From the NCBI GenBank assembly GCA_945874665.1, contig CAMCHJ010000007.1:38550-102549 (forward strand): a stretch of 64,000 nt of DNA, given 5' to 3'. The position numbers and the translations under genes are program-made. This DNA is from Chitinophaga pinensis (GTDB taxonomy: Bacteria; Bacteroidota; Bacteroidia; UBA7662). Positions 18,056-27,282 of the stretch are shown here, one piece after another. The stretch's first letter is position 1; every line of letters begins with the position of its first letter. Below the pieces are notes generated by a model. It worked only from the letters and a program-made list of their open reading frames with translations. It was not told the origin of the DNA and did no database searches.

Positions 18056-18730
18056 ATGATGGAAGAGTTACAACCCGCCTTTATCCCCTATGTCGGGGCA
18101 AATTTTAGTCTCGAAGAAAGCGTACAGCGTGCCGAAGACTTCGCGGCTGATTTGCAAAAAAGGCGTAGTGTTCGCGACTTCAGCACGCAGGACGTGCCCA
18201 AATCGATTATCGAGTCCTTGATCAAGGCTGCAGCGGCTGCCCCATCAGGTGCAAACCGACAACCTTACACTTTTTGCGCCATTGCCAGTCCTAAAATCAA
18301 AAAAAAGATCCGTGAAGCCGCCGAAAAGGAGGAGTTTATCAATTATAACGGCCGCATGGACACTCAGTGGCTCGATGATCTCAAACCGCTAGGTACCGAT
18401 TGGCACAAGCCCTTTCTAGAAACAGCACCTTGGCTCATCGTAGCCTTTAGAAAAGGATATGAAATAGAAAGTGATGGGAAGCACCAAAACTACTACGTGC
18501 AGGAGTCTGTAGGATTGGCTTGTGGATTTTTGCTTGCTGCCATACACCAGGCCGGCCTCATTACCCTTACCCATACACCGAGCCCCATGGCTTTTTTGCA
18601 AAAGATACTCAAACGCCCTGAAAACGAAAAGCCGTTTCTACTACTGCCAGTAGGATACCCCGCCAAAGACGCTCAAGTGCCAAACCTGCGTAAGAAAAGG
18701 CTGGAGGAAGTCTCCGTTTGGTACCTTTGA
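18056..18730 (+). CDS. nitroreductase family protein, iodotyrosine-deiodinase (IYD)-like
   Basis: A 224-residue FMN enzyme. RRSVRDFS is the FMN-phosphate motif and AAPSGANRQPYTF lines the flavin. The middle segment KPFLETAPWLIVAF and the C-terminal THTPSPMAFLQKIL with FLLLPVGYP match the IYD branch closely, more than the NfsB or BluB branches. Animal IYD removes iodide from mono- and diiodotyrosine; bacterial members also dehalogenate halotyrosines, but their natural substrate is uncertain. The region EKEEFINYNGRMDTQWLDDL is where the active-site lid with its Glu-Tyr-Lys zwitterion clamp would lie. The gene stands alone, 20 nt from the convergent purE. Two ATGs one codon apart are possible starts. 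Confidence 0.85.
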   Translation: MMEELQPAFIPYVGANFSLEESVQRAEDFAADLQKRRSVRDFSTQDVPKSIIESLIKAAAAAPSGANRQPYTFCAIASPKIKKKIREAAEKEEFINYNGRMDTQWLDDLKPLGTDWHKPFLETAPWLIVAFRKGYEIESDGKHQNYYVQESVGLACGFLLAAIHQAGLITLTHTPSPMAFLQKILKRPENEKPFLLLPVGYPAKDAQVPNLRKKRLEEVSVWYL

Positions 18731-18750
18731 ACAGCAGCTTTAAAAGTGCA

Positions 18751-19275
18751 TCAATCGTGGCCCTTCAAAAAGTCGCGCCAGCCACCAGCTTCTAAGTCCT
18801 TGGCATCGTCGATCACCTTTTCGCGCAACCGCTCTTTGAACTCCCGCACCCGTTGCATGACCACGGCATCGTGAGAAGCCACAATTTGAGCGGCTAAAAT
18901 GCCAGCATTGCGGGCACCGTTGAGTGCCATAGTGGCCACGGGAACACCAGCCGGCATTTGCAAAATCGACAAAACCGAATCCCAGCCGTCGATGCTGTTG
19001 CTCGACTTGATGGGCACCCCAATCACGGCCAAGGGCGTAATAGAAGCCACCATGCCTGGCAAATGGGCGGCGCCACCAGCTCCAGCAATAATCACTTCAA
19101 GGCCCTTACCAACTGCTTTTTGTGCATAATCGACCATGCGCTCAGGCGTACGGTGCGCCGAAACCACAGTGAGCTCGTAGGCCACACCTAGTTCTTCTAA
19201 AACAAGGGCGGCTTCTTTCATGATGGGTAAGTCGCTGCTGCTACCCATGATAATTCCAACTTTGGCTTGCGTCAT
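18751..19275 (-). CDS. purE: N5-carboxyaminoimidazole ribonucleotide mutase
   Basis: PurE moves the carboxyl group of N5-CAIR to give CAIR in purine synthesis. The 174-residue chain shows the class I motifs: GIIMGSSSDLPIM, VVSAHRTPERM with the catalytic His, and AGAGGAAHLPGMVAS. The presence of purK just upstream confirms class I. Its ATG overlaps the purK stop (ATGA). Confidence 0.95.
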   Translation of the reverse strand: MTQAKVGIIMGSSSDLPIMKEAALVLEELGVAYELTVVSAHRTPERMVDYAQKAVGKGLEVIIAGAGGAAHLPGMVASITPLAVIGVPIKSSNSIDGWDSVLSILQMPAGVPVATMALNGARNAGILAAQIVASHDAVVMQRVREFKERLREKVIDDAKDLEAGGWRDFLKGHD

Positions 19276-20429
19276 TTGCTGATTACTTTTAGTTGATGTT
19301 GAACTTTTTTAGCTAAAACCCGGGCTTCAGCCAAGGTTTTCCGGAGAATGGTAACATGGCCCATCTTGCGAAACGGGCGCGTTTGCCTTTTGCCATACAC
19401 ATGTAAATATACACCGTCGAGTGCCATGATGTGCTCGGCACCTTGGTAGTACACTTCACCACTGTGGTTTTCAGTGCCAACGAGGTTTACCATCACACTG
19501 GGACTGTGCAGGGCAGGATCGCCAAGCGGCAAGCCCAAAATTCCTCGTAAATGTTGCTCATATTGCGATGTATAACAGGCTTCGATGGTAAAATGACCGC
19601 TGTTGTGCGGTCGTGGTGCAGCCTCATTTACCAACAAACGGCCATCTTTGGTCATAAAAAACTCTACCGCCAACAAGCCGCATAAATTTAACTCTCGGAT
19701 GAGGCGGGTGGCCAGTACTTCGGCTTCGGCCAGCACGTGTGCGGGGGAGCTAGCAGGACACTCCACTTCTTCTACCAAATTAGCTTCGGGATGGAATACC
19801 ATTTCGCAGGCAGGAAAGCAGCGCACCTCATCTTGGGCGTTGCGTGCGGCAATCACCGCAATTTCAGCAGCAATCGGCGCCAGCTCTTCACACAAACAAG
19901 CCACATGTGGCAAGTCATTGAGGTCTTCTGCCGTTCGAATTACCTTCACCCCTTTGCCGTCGTAGCCAAAACGGGTCGATTTCCAAACAAAAGGCAGCGC
20001 TTGGCGGCCTTCGCGTACGGCATCTTCTAAAGTCACCACACCGGGATAAAAGCTTGCCCCAGTAGTTGGGAAATTCTTCTGTAGGTAAAACTGTTTCTGA
20101 ATGCCCTTGTCTTGGATGATGCCCAAGCCCTCCGGATCGGGATGCACCTGCTTGCCCATGGCTTTAAGTGCTTGCAAGGCCTCCGTATTTACGTGTTCAA
20201 TTTCGATGGTGATCACATCACAATCGCGACCAAAAGCCACCACCGTATCATAATCCATCAAATCACCTTGTATAAATTCATTACAAGCAATAGCGCAGGG
20301 GGCATCGGCCGAAGGGTCAAGCACCCGGGTGCGTATGTCGAGCCGGCGGGTATCATACAGCAGCATCTTACCCAGCTGTCCGCCGCCCAAAATACCCAAT
20401 GTAAAATCTGAAGAAAAGAGGGTTTTCAC
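19272..20429 (-). CDS. purK: N5-carboxyaminoimidazole ribonucleotide synthase
   Basis: PurK is the ATP-grasp enzyme that carboxylates AIR with bicarbonate. The 385-residue chain opens with LGILGGGQLGKMLL, then has the ATP-grasp signs VWKSTRFGYDGKG and LLAVEFFMTKDGRLLVNEAAPRPHNSGH (metal and phosphate ligands E and N; key positions shown only). The start codon is GTG at 20427-20429. It is preceded by a perfect TATTTTTG box with a 4-nt gap, which supports a leaderless mRNA starting at a GTG. It is translationally coupled to purE. Confidence 0.94.
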   Translation of the reverse strand: MKTLFSSDFTLGILGGGQLGKMLLYDTRRLDIRTRVLDPSADAPCAIACNEFIQGDLMDYDTVVAFGRDCDVITIEIEHVNTEALQALKAMGKQVHPDPEGLGIIQDKGIQKQFYLQKNFPTTGASFYPGVVTLEDAVREGRQALPFVWKSTRFGYDGKGVKVIRTAEDLNDLPHVACLCEELAPIAAEIAVIAARNAQDEVRCFPACEMVFHPEANLVEEVECPASSPAHVLAEAEVLATRLIRELNLCGLLAVEFFMTKDGRLLVNEAAPRPHNSGHFTIEACYTSQYEQHLRGILGLPLGDPALHSPSVMVNLVGTENHSGEVYYQGAEHIMALDGVYLHVYGKRQTRPFRKMGHVTILRKTLAEARVLAKKVQHQLKVISK

Positions 20430-20433
20430 CTCG

Positions 20434-20441
20434 CAAAAATA
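20434..20441 (-). promoter_or_regulatory. -7 box TATTTTTG, 4 nt before the purK GTG
   Basis: Perfect TAnnTTTG, followed by CGAG and the GTG start. One of two cases in this window where a leaderless GTG start is predicted. Confidence 0.6.
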
Positions 20442-20588
20442 GGGATAAAAACGAGAAGGCTGCGGTTCAATTGCAAGTCAAGGCTCCCGAAAGTAGCCAA
20501 TCTCAGAAACACCGTCTAAAATTTGACCCGATTTCAAAAACAGTAAGAACAAAAACTTGTTAATCTAATTTAACAAATAAACCACATC

Positions 20589-20616
20589 GGAAACGATTAT
20601 AGTATAAAAAGTTTCC
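20589..20616. promoter_or_regulatory. inverted repeat GGAAAC-N16-GTTTCC, candidate TetR operator
   Basis: Perfect 6-bp arms 16 nt apart, ending 1 nt before the -7 box of tetR. The element covers the region where the polymerase would sit, as expected for autorepression by the TetR protein encoded just downstream. The match is short, so chance is possible. Confidence 0.5.
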
Positions 20617-20617
20617 A

Positions 20618-20625
20618 TAGTTTTG
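20618..20625 (+). promoter_or_regulatory. -7 box TAGTTTTG for the efflux operon
   Basis: Perfect TAnnTTTG, 7 nt before the tetR ATG. It is the only promoter seen for the four-gene efflux operon. Confidence 0.6.
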
Positions 20626-20632
20626 TGCCTCG

Positions 20633-21274
20633 ATGTTAGAACAAGTAAGACATTTACTCGACCGTACGCGGGATTTATTTTTCCGTTATGGCATCAAAAG
20701 CATGACAATGGATGACATTGCCAGGCAATTGGGCATGTCTAAAAAGACCATTTATACGCATTTCCCAGACAAAAAAACGATGCTCAAGGCCATGATGTCG
20801 GACTTTTTGAACTGCCACCACCAAGAAGTGCAGCAGGCCAAAAAAGACAGCGGCAATGCCATTGAAGAAATGTTTGTGATTGCCGGCTTGGGCATGGAGC
20901 GCATGGACAAAATCACCCCGGGCTTCATTTTCGACCTGCGCAAATACCATGGCGACATTTGGTCGACTTTCGAAACCTTCCGGAATACCTCCATCTACCA
21001 AGAAGTAACCAGTAATTTACGGCGCGGCATCAGCGAAGGTTTATTTCGAGAAGATGTTGACATCGAAATAGCTGCCCACATGCACATTCAGCACCTCAAC
21101 TTAATTGTTGATCCGGGTAGTTTTTCACAAACCAACAAACCAGTACGCAGTATTTTATACACCATCATGATCACCTTTATCCGTGGTTTAGCCACTACCA
21201 AAGGCCTTAAGGAACTTGACAAAATGATGGCCAACACCAGCTTGTTAAACCAATCCAATTCTATACAATCCTAA
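20633..21274 (+). CDS. TetR/AcrR family repressor of the efflux operon
   Basis: The 213-residue protein has an N-terminal DNA-binding domain (about 10-57) with the helix-turn-helix SMTMDDIARQLGMSKKTIY-THFPDKKTML, typical of TetR. The C-terminal ligand domain is not like any well-known member. It is the first gene of the efflux operon and its stop overlaps the tolC-like ATG by 1 nt, so it very likely represses its own operon; the inverted repeat over its promoter is the candidate operator. Confidence 0.88.
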   Translation: MLEQVRHLLDRTRDLFFRYGIKSMTMDDIARQLGMSKKTIYTHFPDKKTMLKAMMSDFLNCHHQEVQQAKKDSGNAIEEMFVIAGLGMERMDKITPGFIFDLRKYHGDIWSTFETFRNTSIYQEVTSNLRRGISEGLFREDVDIEIAAHMHIQHLNLIVDPGSFSQTNKPVRSILYTIMITFIRGLATTKGLKELDKMMANTSLLNQSNSIQS

Positions 21275-22626
21275 TGTACCTACTCAAACGCCTCCCCGCT
21301 CTGGCTGTGTTGCTGCTCCTATTCGGTAACAGTATGGCCCAGGCACAAAGCAGTTTTACCTTGAAAGAAGCCGTTGATTACGCACTTCAAAACAATGTAA
21401 AAGCCAAAAATGCCCAGCTCGACGTGCGCATTGCCAAAATGAAAGTGCGTGAAATTACCACCATTGGTTTTCCGAAAATAAGTGCTTCTTACGGTGTTAA
21501 CAACAACTACATCATTCAAAGGGCCATTATTCCCGATGGAGGTATCTTTGGAGGCACTCCCGGTCAGCCTTTGGCACTCGAATTTCAGCCTCAATACGGC
21601 GGCAATGCTTCGCTAAACCTCAACCAATTGTTGTTTGATGGCTCATACATTGTAGGCTTACAGGCTGCTCAAACCTATCGTGACCTCGCTGCACGTTCGA
21701 ACGAAATGACCCAAGTAGAAGTCGCTGAAAACGTCAAGAAAGCGTATTACGGGGTTTTAGTAATGAAGGAGCGAAAGGAATTGTTAAACACATCCTTACT
21801 GCTTCTCGACAGCACACTTGCTGAAATGAAGTCGATGTATGCCAACGGTTTTATCGAAAAAATAGATGTAGATCGGTTACAAGTGCAGCGTAACAATTTT
21901 GCGGTAGAGCGTGATAAAATCAATCGTTTTGACGAAATCACCTTGCTTTTGCTCAAGTTTCAGATGGGCTACCCGCTTGATCAACCCCTTGTGCTAATTG
22001 ATAAACTGCGTGAAGTTGCCTTTGATGACAACATCCTCGAGCAAACAGGGGTAAATCCGATGGACCGCCCCGAAATGCGCCTCCTACAAACCCAAAAAGC
22101 AGCTACTAAATTAGAGCTCAAAAACATCAAAGCGGGATACCTGCCATCGATTGGCATTCAGGCGTCACGCGGGGCTTTGGCTGGTGCCAATAACTTTGAC
22201 CAAGTGCTTGACCCCAATGGCAGCTGGTTCGCCTATGGCGCTGTTGGCATCGGCGTAAATTGGAACATCTTCGACAGCTTTACCAAACGCTATCAAGCCC
22301 AGCAAAAGCGTATTGAGATAGAGAAGGTTGATAACACCATCTTTGATTTTAACAAGGCGGTGATGCTGCAATCGAGCCAAGCCAGCATCATGCTCCGCAA
22401 CAGCTACGAAACCATGAAAGTGCAGGAGCAAAACCTCCAACTGTCAACCGACGTATTGCGCGTGAGCCGCATCAAATACCAAGAAGGCGTAGGCTCGAAC
22501 CTCGAAGTAATCAATGCAGAAGCTGGATTTAGAGAGGCGCAAGCCAATTATTACAATGCGGTGTATGACTTGCTCATCGCCAAAGTAGAGCTTGAAAAAG
22601 CCAAAGGACAACTATTACTCAAATAA
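21274..22626 (+). CDS. TolC family outer-membrane efflux channel
   Basis: A 450-residue protein with a signal peptide (1-24, ending AQAQ) and two OEP (outer membrane efflux) repeats. The start of the mature part, SFTLKEAVDYALQNNVKAK, and the C-terminal EGVGSNLEVINAEAGFREAQANYYNA are the matching helical hairpins of the two repeats. It forms the trimeric outer-membrane duct for the adaptor and RND pump encoded next. Confidence 0.92.
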   Translation: MYLLKRLPALAVLLLLFGNSMAQAQSSFTLKEAVDYALQNNVKAKNAQLDVRIAKMKVREITTIGFPKISASYGVNNNYIIQRAIIPDGGIFGGTPGQPLALEFQPQYGGNASLNLNQLLFDGSYIVGLQAAQTYRDLAARSNEMTQVEVAENVKKAYYGVLVMKERKELLNTSLLLLDSTLAEMKSMYANGFIEKIDVDRLQVQRNNFAVERDKINRFDEITLLLLKFQMGYPLDQPLVLIDKLREVAFDDNILEQTGVNPMDRPEMRLLQTQKAATKLELKNIKAGYLPSIGIQASRGALAGANNFDQVLDPNGSWFAYGAVGIGVNWNIFDSFTKRYQAQQKRIEIEKVDNTIFDFNKAVMLQSSQASIMLRNSYETMKVQEQNLQLSTDVLRVSRIKYQEGVGSNLEVINAEAGFREAQANYYNAVYDLLIAKVELEKAKGQLLLK

Positions 22627-22644
22627 AAACGACCCCCACCTAAT

Positions 22645-23763
22645 ATGTTACGTAAATTACTTTTCGCAGTCATCGCCCTTGCTGGCATCACTGCTTGCAG
22701 CACCGAGGCAACCTCTGATAAAGCTGCCCTTTTAGAAGACCTTAAAAAACAGCAGGCCGAGCTCGCCATCCAAATCAAGCAGCTCGAAAGCGAGTTAACC
22801 GAAAGCGGCGAGCTGCCTCCTAGCGGCAAGCAAGTGGTTGTTGAAGGCGTGGAAAGCGGTCCATTTGAAACCTACCTCGAAGTACAAGGCCGCGTTGATG
22901 CGCGTGAAAGTTTAGATGCTACCGCAGAAAACATGGGCATTGTTCGAAGCATCAACGTAAAAGCTGGTGATAAAGTAGCCAAAGGAGCTGTGTTGGCCGA
23001 GCTCGACAACGACTTGCTCAAGCGCTCCATCGATGAAGTAAGAACTCAGTACGACTTTGCCAAACAACTTTTTGTGAAGCAAGAAAACCTTTGGAAGCAA
23101 AAAATAGGCTCAGAAGTACAGTATTTGCAAGCCAAAAACCAAAAAGAAAGTTTAGAAGGTCGTTTGGCCACTTTGCAAACCCAGCTCAACATGTCCCGCA
23201 TAACGGCACCCGTAGCTGGCACGGTAGACGAAGTAAATATAAAGTTAGGCCAGGCAGTTAGTCCCGGGCTCCCTGCCTTTAAAGTAGTAAACTACAACAA
23301 CATGCGCGTAGTTGCCGAATTGGCCGAATCCTACATTTCGAAAGTCAAAAAAGGTGATGATGTATTGTTGTACTTCAAAGACTACGACAAAGAATCGCCT
23401 GCCAAGATAAGCTACGTAGCCAAAACCATCAATCAAATGAACCGCACCTTTCGGGTTGAAACCGACCTCGATACCCGTACTGCTACTTACAACCCCAACA
23501 TGATCGTAGTGCTGCGCATCAACGATTATGCCGTTGATTCGGCCATCACCGTACCCATCAACCTCATTCAGCGCGCTGAAACAGGCATGTATATAATGGT
23601 TGCCGAGCAAAAAGACAAGCAGTGGTTTGCACGTCGCCAAGCCATAAGCACTGGCAAAACGTATGGCTCACGCACCGAAATCACGGCCGGACTCAGTCTC
23701 AGCAGCAAGCTCATCACAGTAGGTTACGCCGACCTCAACGAAGGTCAGGAAATACGCTTCTAA
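22645..23763 (+). CDS. RND efflux periplasmic adaptor (membrane fusion protein), lipoprotein
   Basis: The 372-residue protein has a lipoprotein signal (ALAGITACSTEA; Cys near 19), a short coiled coil (about 25-52, rich in K, E, Q and L), a barrel-sandwich hybrid with SINVKAGDKVAKGAVLAELDN, a helical hairpin (about 125-180), and beta-barrel and membrane-proximal domains. The RITAPVAGTVDEV stretch closes the lipoyl-like domain. It bridges the TolC-like channel and the RND pump, and starts 18 nt after tolC. Confidence 0.92.
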   Translation: MLRKLLFAVIALAGITACSTEATSDKAALLEDLKKQQAELAIQIKQLESELTESGELPPSGKQVVVEGVESGPFETYLEVQGRVDARESLDATAENMGIVRSINVKAGDKVAKGAVLAELDNDLLKRSIDEVRTQYDFAKQLFVKQENLWKQKIGSEVQYLQAKNQKESLEGRLATLQTQLNMSRITAPVAGTVDEVNIKLGQAVSPGLPAFKVVNYNNMRVVAELAESYISKVKKGDDVLLYFKDYDKESPAKISYVAKTINQMNRTFRVETDLDTRTATYNPNMIVVLRINDYAVDSAITVPINLIQRAETGMYIMVAEQKDKQWFARRQAISTGKTYGSRTEITAGLSLSSKLITVGYADLNEGQEIRF

Positions 23764-23778
23764 GCCCCAAAAACGCAA

Positions 23779-26700
23779 ATGAACGACTTAAAGCCATTCA
23801 AAGAATTTAAGCCTACCAGTTGGGCCATCGACAACAGGATCACCATTTTTATCCTGTCGGCGATCATCACCCTGGCCGGCTTTTCGGTGTATAACTCCAT
23901 CCCCAAGGAGCAGTTCCCCGAAATTGTAATCCCCACCATCTACGTAAGCACCGTGTACCCAGGTACCTCGCCTGCCGACATGGAAAACTTGGTGACCAAG
24001 CCCATTGAAAAGCAAATCAAGGGCATTTCGGGTATCAAAAAGCTCACTTCTAACTCGCTACAAGACTTTTCGAACGTCATTGTAGAGTTTGACACCGATG
24101 TAGACGTGACCGTGGCGAAGCAAAAAGTAAAGGATGCGGTCGACAAAGCCCGTTCTGAGCTACCTAAAGACCTCCCCCAAGACCCAACGGTGCTCGAAAT
24201 CGACTTGTCGGAGATCCCAATCATGTTCATCAACCTATCGGGCAAAATCGATTTAGCCAAGTTAAAAGACTATGCCGACGATCTTAAAGACGTGATCGAA
24301 GGTGTAAGCTCGGTAAACCGCGTAGACCTTGTAGGAGCACTCGAGCGCGAAATACAGGTAGATGTGGACATGTACAAAATGCAAGCCGCCAAAATCACAA
24401 TGGATGATATTGAGCGCGCCATCAAGTACGAAAACATGACCATTTCGGGCGGTAGCATCAACACCGGTGAAATGAAAAGGGCCATCCGTGTGGCCGGTGA
24501 ATTCAAAAAAGTAAGCGAGCTCAGCAACATCATCGTCACCAGCATGCCTGGCACGCCAGTGTACCTCCGCGACATCGCCACCATTACCGACGGATTTAAA
24601 GAAAAAGAGTCGTTTGCCCGCTTAAACGGCGAAAACGTAATCACCCTCAACGTCATCAAGCGATCAGGCGAAAACCTCATCAGCACCGCCGACGACATCC
24701 GGGCGATACTCGACACCCAGCGCGAAAAGCTGCCGACCGAGCTTAAAATCACCGTTACTGGCGACCAAAGCACCTTTACCCGCACCACGGTGCACGACCT
24801 CACCAACACCATCATCATCGGCTTTATACTCGTAACCTTGGTGTTGATGTTCTTCATGGGTACCACCAACGCCATGTTTGTGGGCTTATCGGTACCGCTT
24901 TCGAGCTTCTTGGCCTTCTTGTTTATGCCGAGCATCGACTTTACCATGAACATGATCGTGCTGTTTTCGCTCCTCATGGCGCTCGGCGTGGTGGTGGATG
25001 ATGCCATTGTGGTGGTAGAAAACATCCACCGTTTGTATGGGAATGGGCGACGAAAAATCGACAAAGCCGCTAAAATGGCTGCTGGAGAAATCTTTTTGCC
25101 CGTATTGGCAGGTACCGCAACCACCATTGCCCCTTTCTTGCCATTGGCCTTTTGGAGTGGCGTGGTAGGTAAGTTCATGTATTTTTTACCCATCACCCTC
25201 ATCCTCACCCTCACAGCATCCTTACTAGTAGCTTACATCATCAACCCGGTTTTTGCGGTGCAGTTTATGAAGCCCGAACACAAAAGCATTGGTCCAGTTG
25301 AGCAAAAGCGCAAAAAACGTTCCCTTGTACTCCTCTCCATTGGCTTTGCCGCGGCTGCCATGATTGCCCATCTGATGGCTTCACCGGGTATTGGTAACTT
25401 CCTCCTTTTTGTAGTAGGCGTGTTGTGGTTGAACCGTTATGTACTCACCCCAGCCATCCTCAACTTCCAAGAAAACCGCTGGCCAAAGGCGCAAGGCGCC
25501 TACGAAAAACTGTTGCGTTGGGCGTTGCGCGGGGCCAATCCCCGTTGGATCTTAGGCGGCACCGTTGCTGTGTTTATCGGCACCCTCTTTTTAACCGTGT
25601 GGGCAGCTCAAATTGGCCGTTTGAAAGTCGATTTCTTCCCACAAGGCGACCCCAATTTTGTGTATGTGTACATCACAACGCCAGTAGGTAGCGATCAAAA
25701 TTATACCGACAGCATTACCAGGGTGGTTGAAAAGCGCGTAGCCAAGGTCATCGGCAGCGATAATCCCATGATTGAGTCGGTGATTGCCAACGTAACCATT
25801 GGTGCTGGTGATCCAATGGCTGGCGACCGCGCTGCTGCGCCTAACAAAGGCAAGGTAACCGTGGCTTTTGTTGAATTTGCGAAACGTGAAGGTGGCCAAA
25901 CGCAACCCGTGCTTAACGAAATTCGCGAGGCTGTAAAAGGTATTGCAGGCGTTGAAATTTCAGTCGACAAAGAGCAAAACGGCCCACCTACCGGCAAGCC
26001 CATCAACATTGAAGTGAGCGGTGATGATTTTGAGGTGCTCGGACAAATTTCAGCAGGCCTCAAGCAGTACCTCGACTCGCTCGATGTACCTGGTGTGGAA
26101 GAGCTCAAAAGCGACCTCGAGGCCAGCAAGCCTGAATTACTCATTGCCATTGACCGCGAGCGTGCCCAGCGCGAAGGCCTGAGCACCGCCCAAATCGGTT
26201 CTGAAATCCGTGCCGCTGTTTTCGGCAAAGAAGTCAGCAAATTCCGTGATGCAAACGACGAAATTCCCATTCAGCTACGCTACGACGAAGTGAACCGCAA
26301 AGACGTAGACCGCTTGATCAACGCACGCATCACCTACCGCGATATGAACGCTGGAGGTGCCATCCGCCAAATTCCGCTTTCTTCAGTGGCACGCATCCAG
26401 TACACCAACAGTTATGGTTCGATTAAGCGCAAAGACCAAAAAAGGGTGGTGACCATCAGTTCAAACGTACTCGGTGGTTTCACAGCCAACCAAGTGGTGG
26501 CCGAAATCAACAAATCAATCTTAGAATTCGACGTGCCTGAAGGTTATAGCATTGCTATGACTGGTGAGCAAGAGGAACAGGCCGAATCTGGCCGCTTCCT
26601 CTCCAACGCCTTGTTGATCAGTGTGGGTTTAATTTTTATGATTTTGATCATCCAATTTAACTCCATCAACAAAACCCTCATCATTCTGAGTGAGATTTTG

Positions 26701-27189
26701 TTGAGTATCATAGGTGTATTGCTTGGCTTCATCATTACAGGTATGAATATGTCGGTGGTGATGTCGGGCATCGGCATCGTAGCGCTCGCTGGTATTGTAG
26801 TTAAAAACGGCATCCTCATTGTGGAATACATTGATGTAATGCTCGAAAAACCAGGTATAAGCCTCAAAGAAGCCATCATTGAAGCTGGTAAAATCAGAAT
26901 GACGCCCGTAATGCTCACCGCCCTTTCGACTATTTTAGGCTTGATTCCGCTGGCGGTAGGTTTGAACATCGACTTCGGATCGTTGTTTACAGAGCTCAAT
27001 CCAAAAATATTTTTTGGTGGAGATAGCGTTACCTTCTTCGGGCCTTTGAGCTGGACGATCATCTTTGGACTAACTTTCGCTACATTTTTAACATTGGTGT
27101 TGGTTCCTGTAATGTATTATGTATCGATGAGGAACCAGGTTCGAAGAAAATATTTAATTAGAAAACTAAAGAGGTTAGCTTTTCGTTAA
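23779..27189 (+). CDS. RND efflux transporter permease with an extra membrane hairpin
   Basis: The inner-membrane pump of the tripartite system, driven by the proton gradient. The 1136-residue chain is about 90 residues longer than AcrB-type pumps (about 1030-1050). The canonical halves are clear: PKEQFPEIVIPTIYVSTVYPG starts the first porter loop (key residues P-E and Y-P-G), and MALGVVVDDAIVVVEN is TM4 with the paired Asp. The surplus lies at about residues 497-590, in the cytoplasmic link between TM6 and TM7: a basic stretch (EQKRKKR) followed by two extra hydrophobic segments (about 515-534 and 538-561). Such an insert is known to me from other Bacteroidota RND pumps. Substrate is unknown; the sequence is nearer the AcrB/HAE1 group than the metal group. 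Confidence 0.92.
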   Translation: MNDLKPFKEFKPTSWAIDNRITIFILSAIITLAGFSVYNSIPKEQFPEIVIPTIYVSTVYPGTSPADMENLVTKPIEKQIKGISGIKKLTSNSLQDFSNVIVEFDTDVDVTVAKQKVKDAVDKARSELPKDLPQDPTVLEIDLSEIPIMFINLSGKIDLAKLKDYADDLKDVIEGVSSVNRVDLVGALEREIQVDVDMYKMQAAKITMDDIERAIKYENMTISGGSINTGEMKRAIRVAGEFKKVSELSNIIVTSMPGTPVYLRDIATITDGFKEKESFARLNGENVITLNVIKRSGENLISTADDIRAILDTQREKLPTELKITVTGDQSTFTRTTVHDLTNTIIIGFILVTLVLMFFMGTTNAMFVGLSVPLSSFLAFLFMPSIDFTMNMIVLFSLLMALGVVVDDAIVVVENIHRLYGNGRRKIDKAAKMAAGEIFLPVLAGTATTIAPFLPLAFWSGVVGKFMYFLPITLILTLTASLLVAYIINPVFAVQFMKPEHKSIGPVEQKRKKRSLVLLSIGFAAAAMIAHLMASPGIGNFLLFVVGVLWLNRYVLTPAILNFQENRWPKAQGAYEKLLRWALRGANPRWILGGTVAVFIGTLFLTVWAAQIGRLKVDFFPQGDPNFVYVYITTPVGSDQNYTDSITRVVEKRVAKVIGSDNPMIESVIANVTIGAGDPMAGDRAAAPNKGKVTVAFVEFAKREGGQTQPVLNEIREAVKGIAGVEISVDKEQNGPPTGKPINIEVSGDDFEVLGQISAGLKQYLDSLDVPGVEELKSDLEASKPELLIAIDRERAQREGLSTAQIGSEIRAAVFGKEVSKFRDANDEIPIQLRYDEVNRKDVDRLINARITYRDMNAGGAIRQIPLSSVARIQYTNSYGSIKRKDQKRVVTISSNVLGGFTANQVVAEINKSILEFDVPEGYSIAMTGEQEEQAESGRFLSNALLISVGLIFMILIIQFNSINKTLIILSEILLSIIGVLLGFIITGMNMSVVMSGIGIVALAGIVVKNGILIVEYIDVMLEKPGISLKEAIIEAGKIRMTPVMLTALSTILGLIPLAVGLNIDFGSLFTELNPKIFFGGDSVTFFGPLSWTIIFGLTFATFLTLVLVPVMYYVSMRNQVRRKYLIRKLKRLAFR

Positions 27190-27242
27190 GCTCTCAAGAC
27201 ATACCAGCGCAAGTTGGTAGTTTTTCATAGGTTTAGTTTGGT

Positions 27243-27278
27243 TAACCCTTGGACTGAGAAGTCCGAGGGTTTTTTTTA
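27243..27278 (+). terminator. intrinsic terminator of the efflux operon
   Basis: A 12-bp stem (AACCCTTGGACT against AGTCCGAGGGTT, one G-T pair) with a GAGA tetraloop, followed by eight T. It lies 54 nt after the RND stop. Confidence 0.9.
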
Positions 27279-27282
27279 TGGA

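Noticed and set aside
24270-25214. 314-codon antisense frame in the RND gene
   Set aside because: Low-complexity Met/Ser/Thr/Ile-rich product typical of the reverse of hydrophobic codons.
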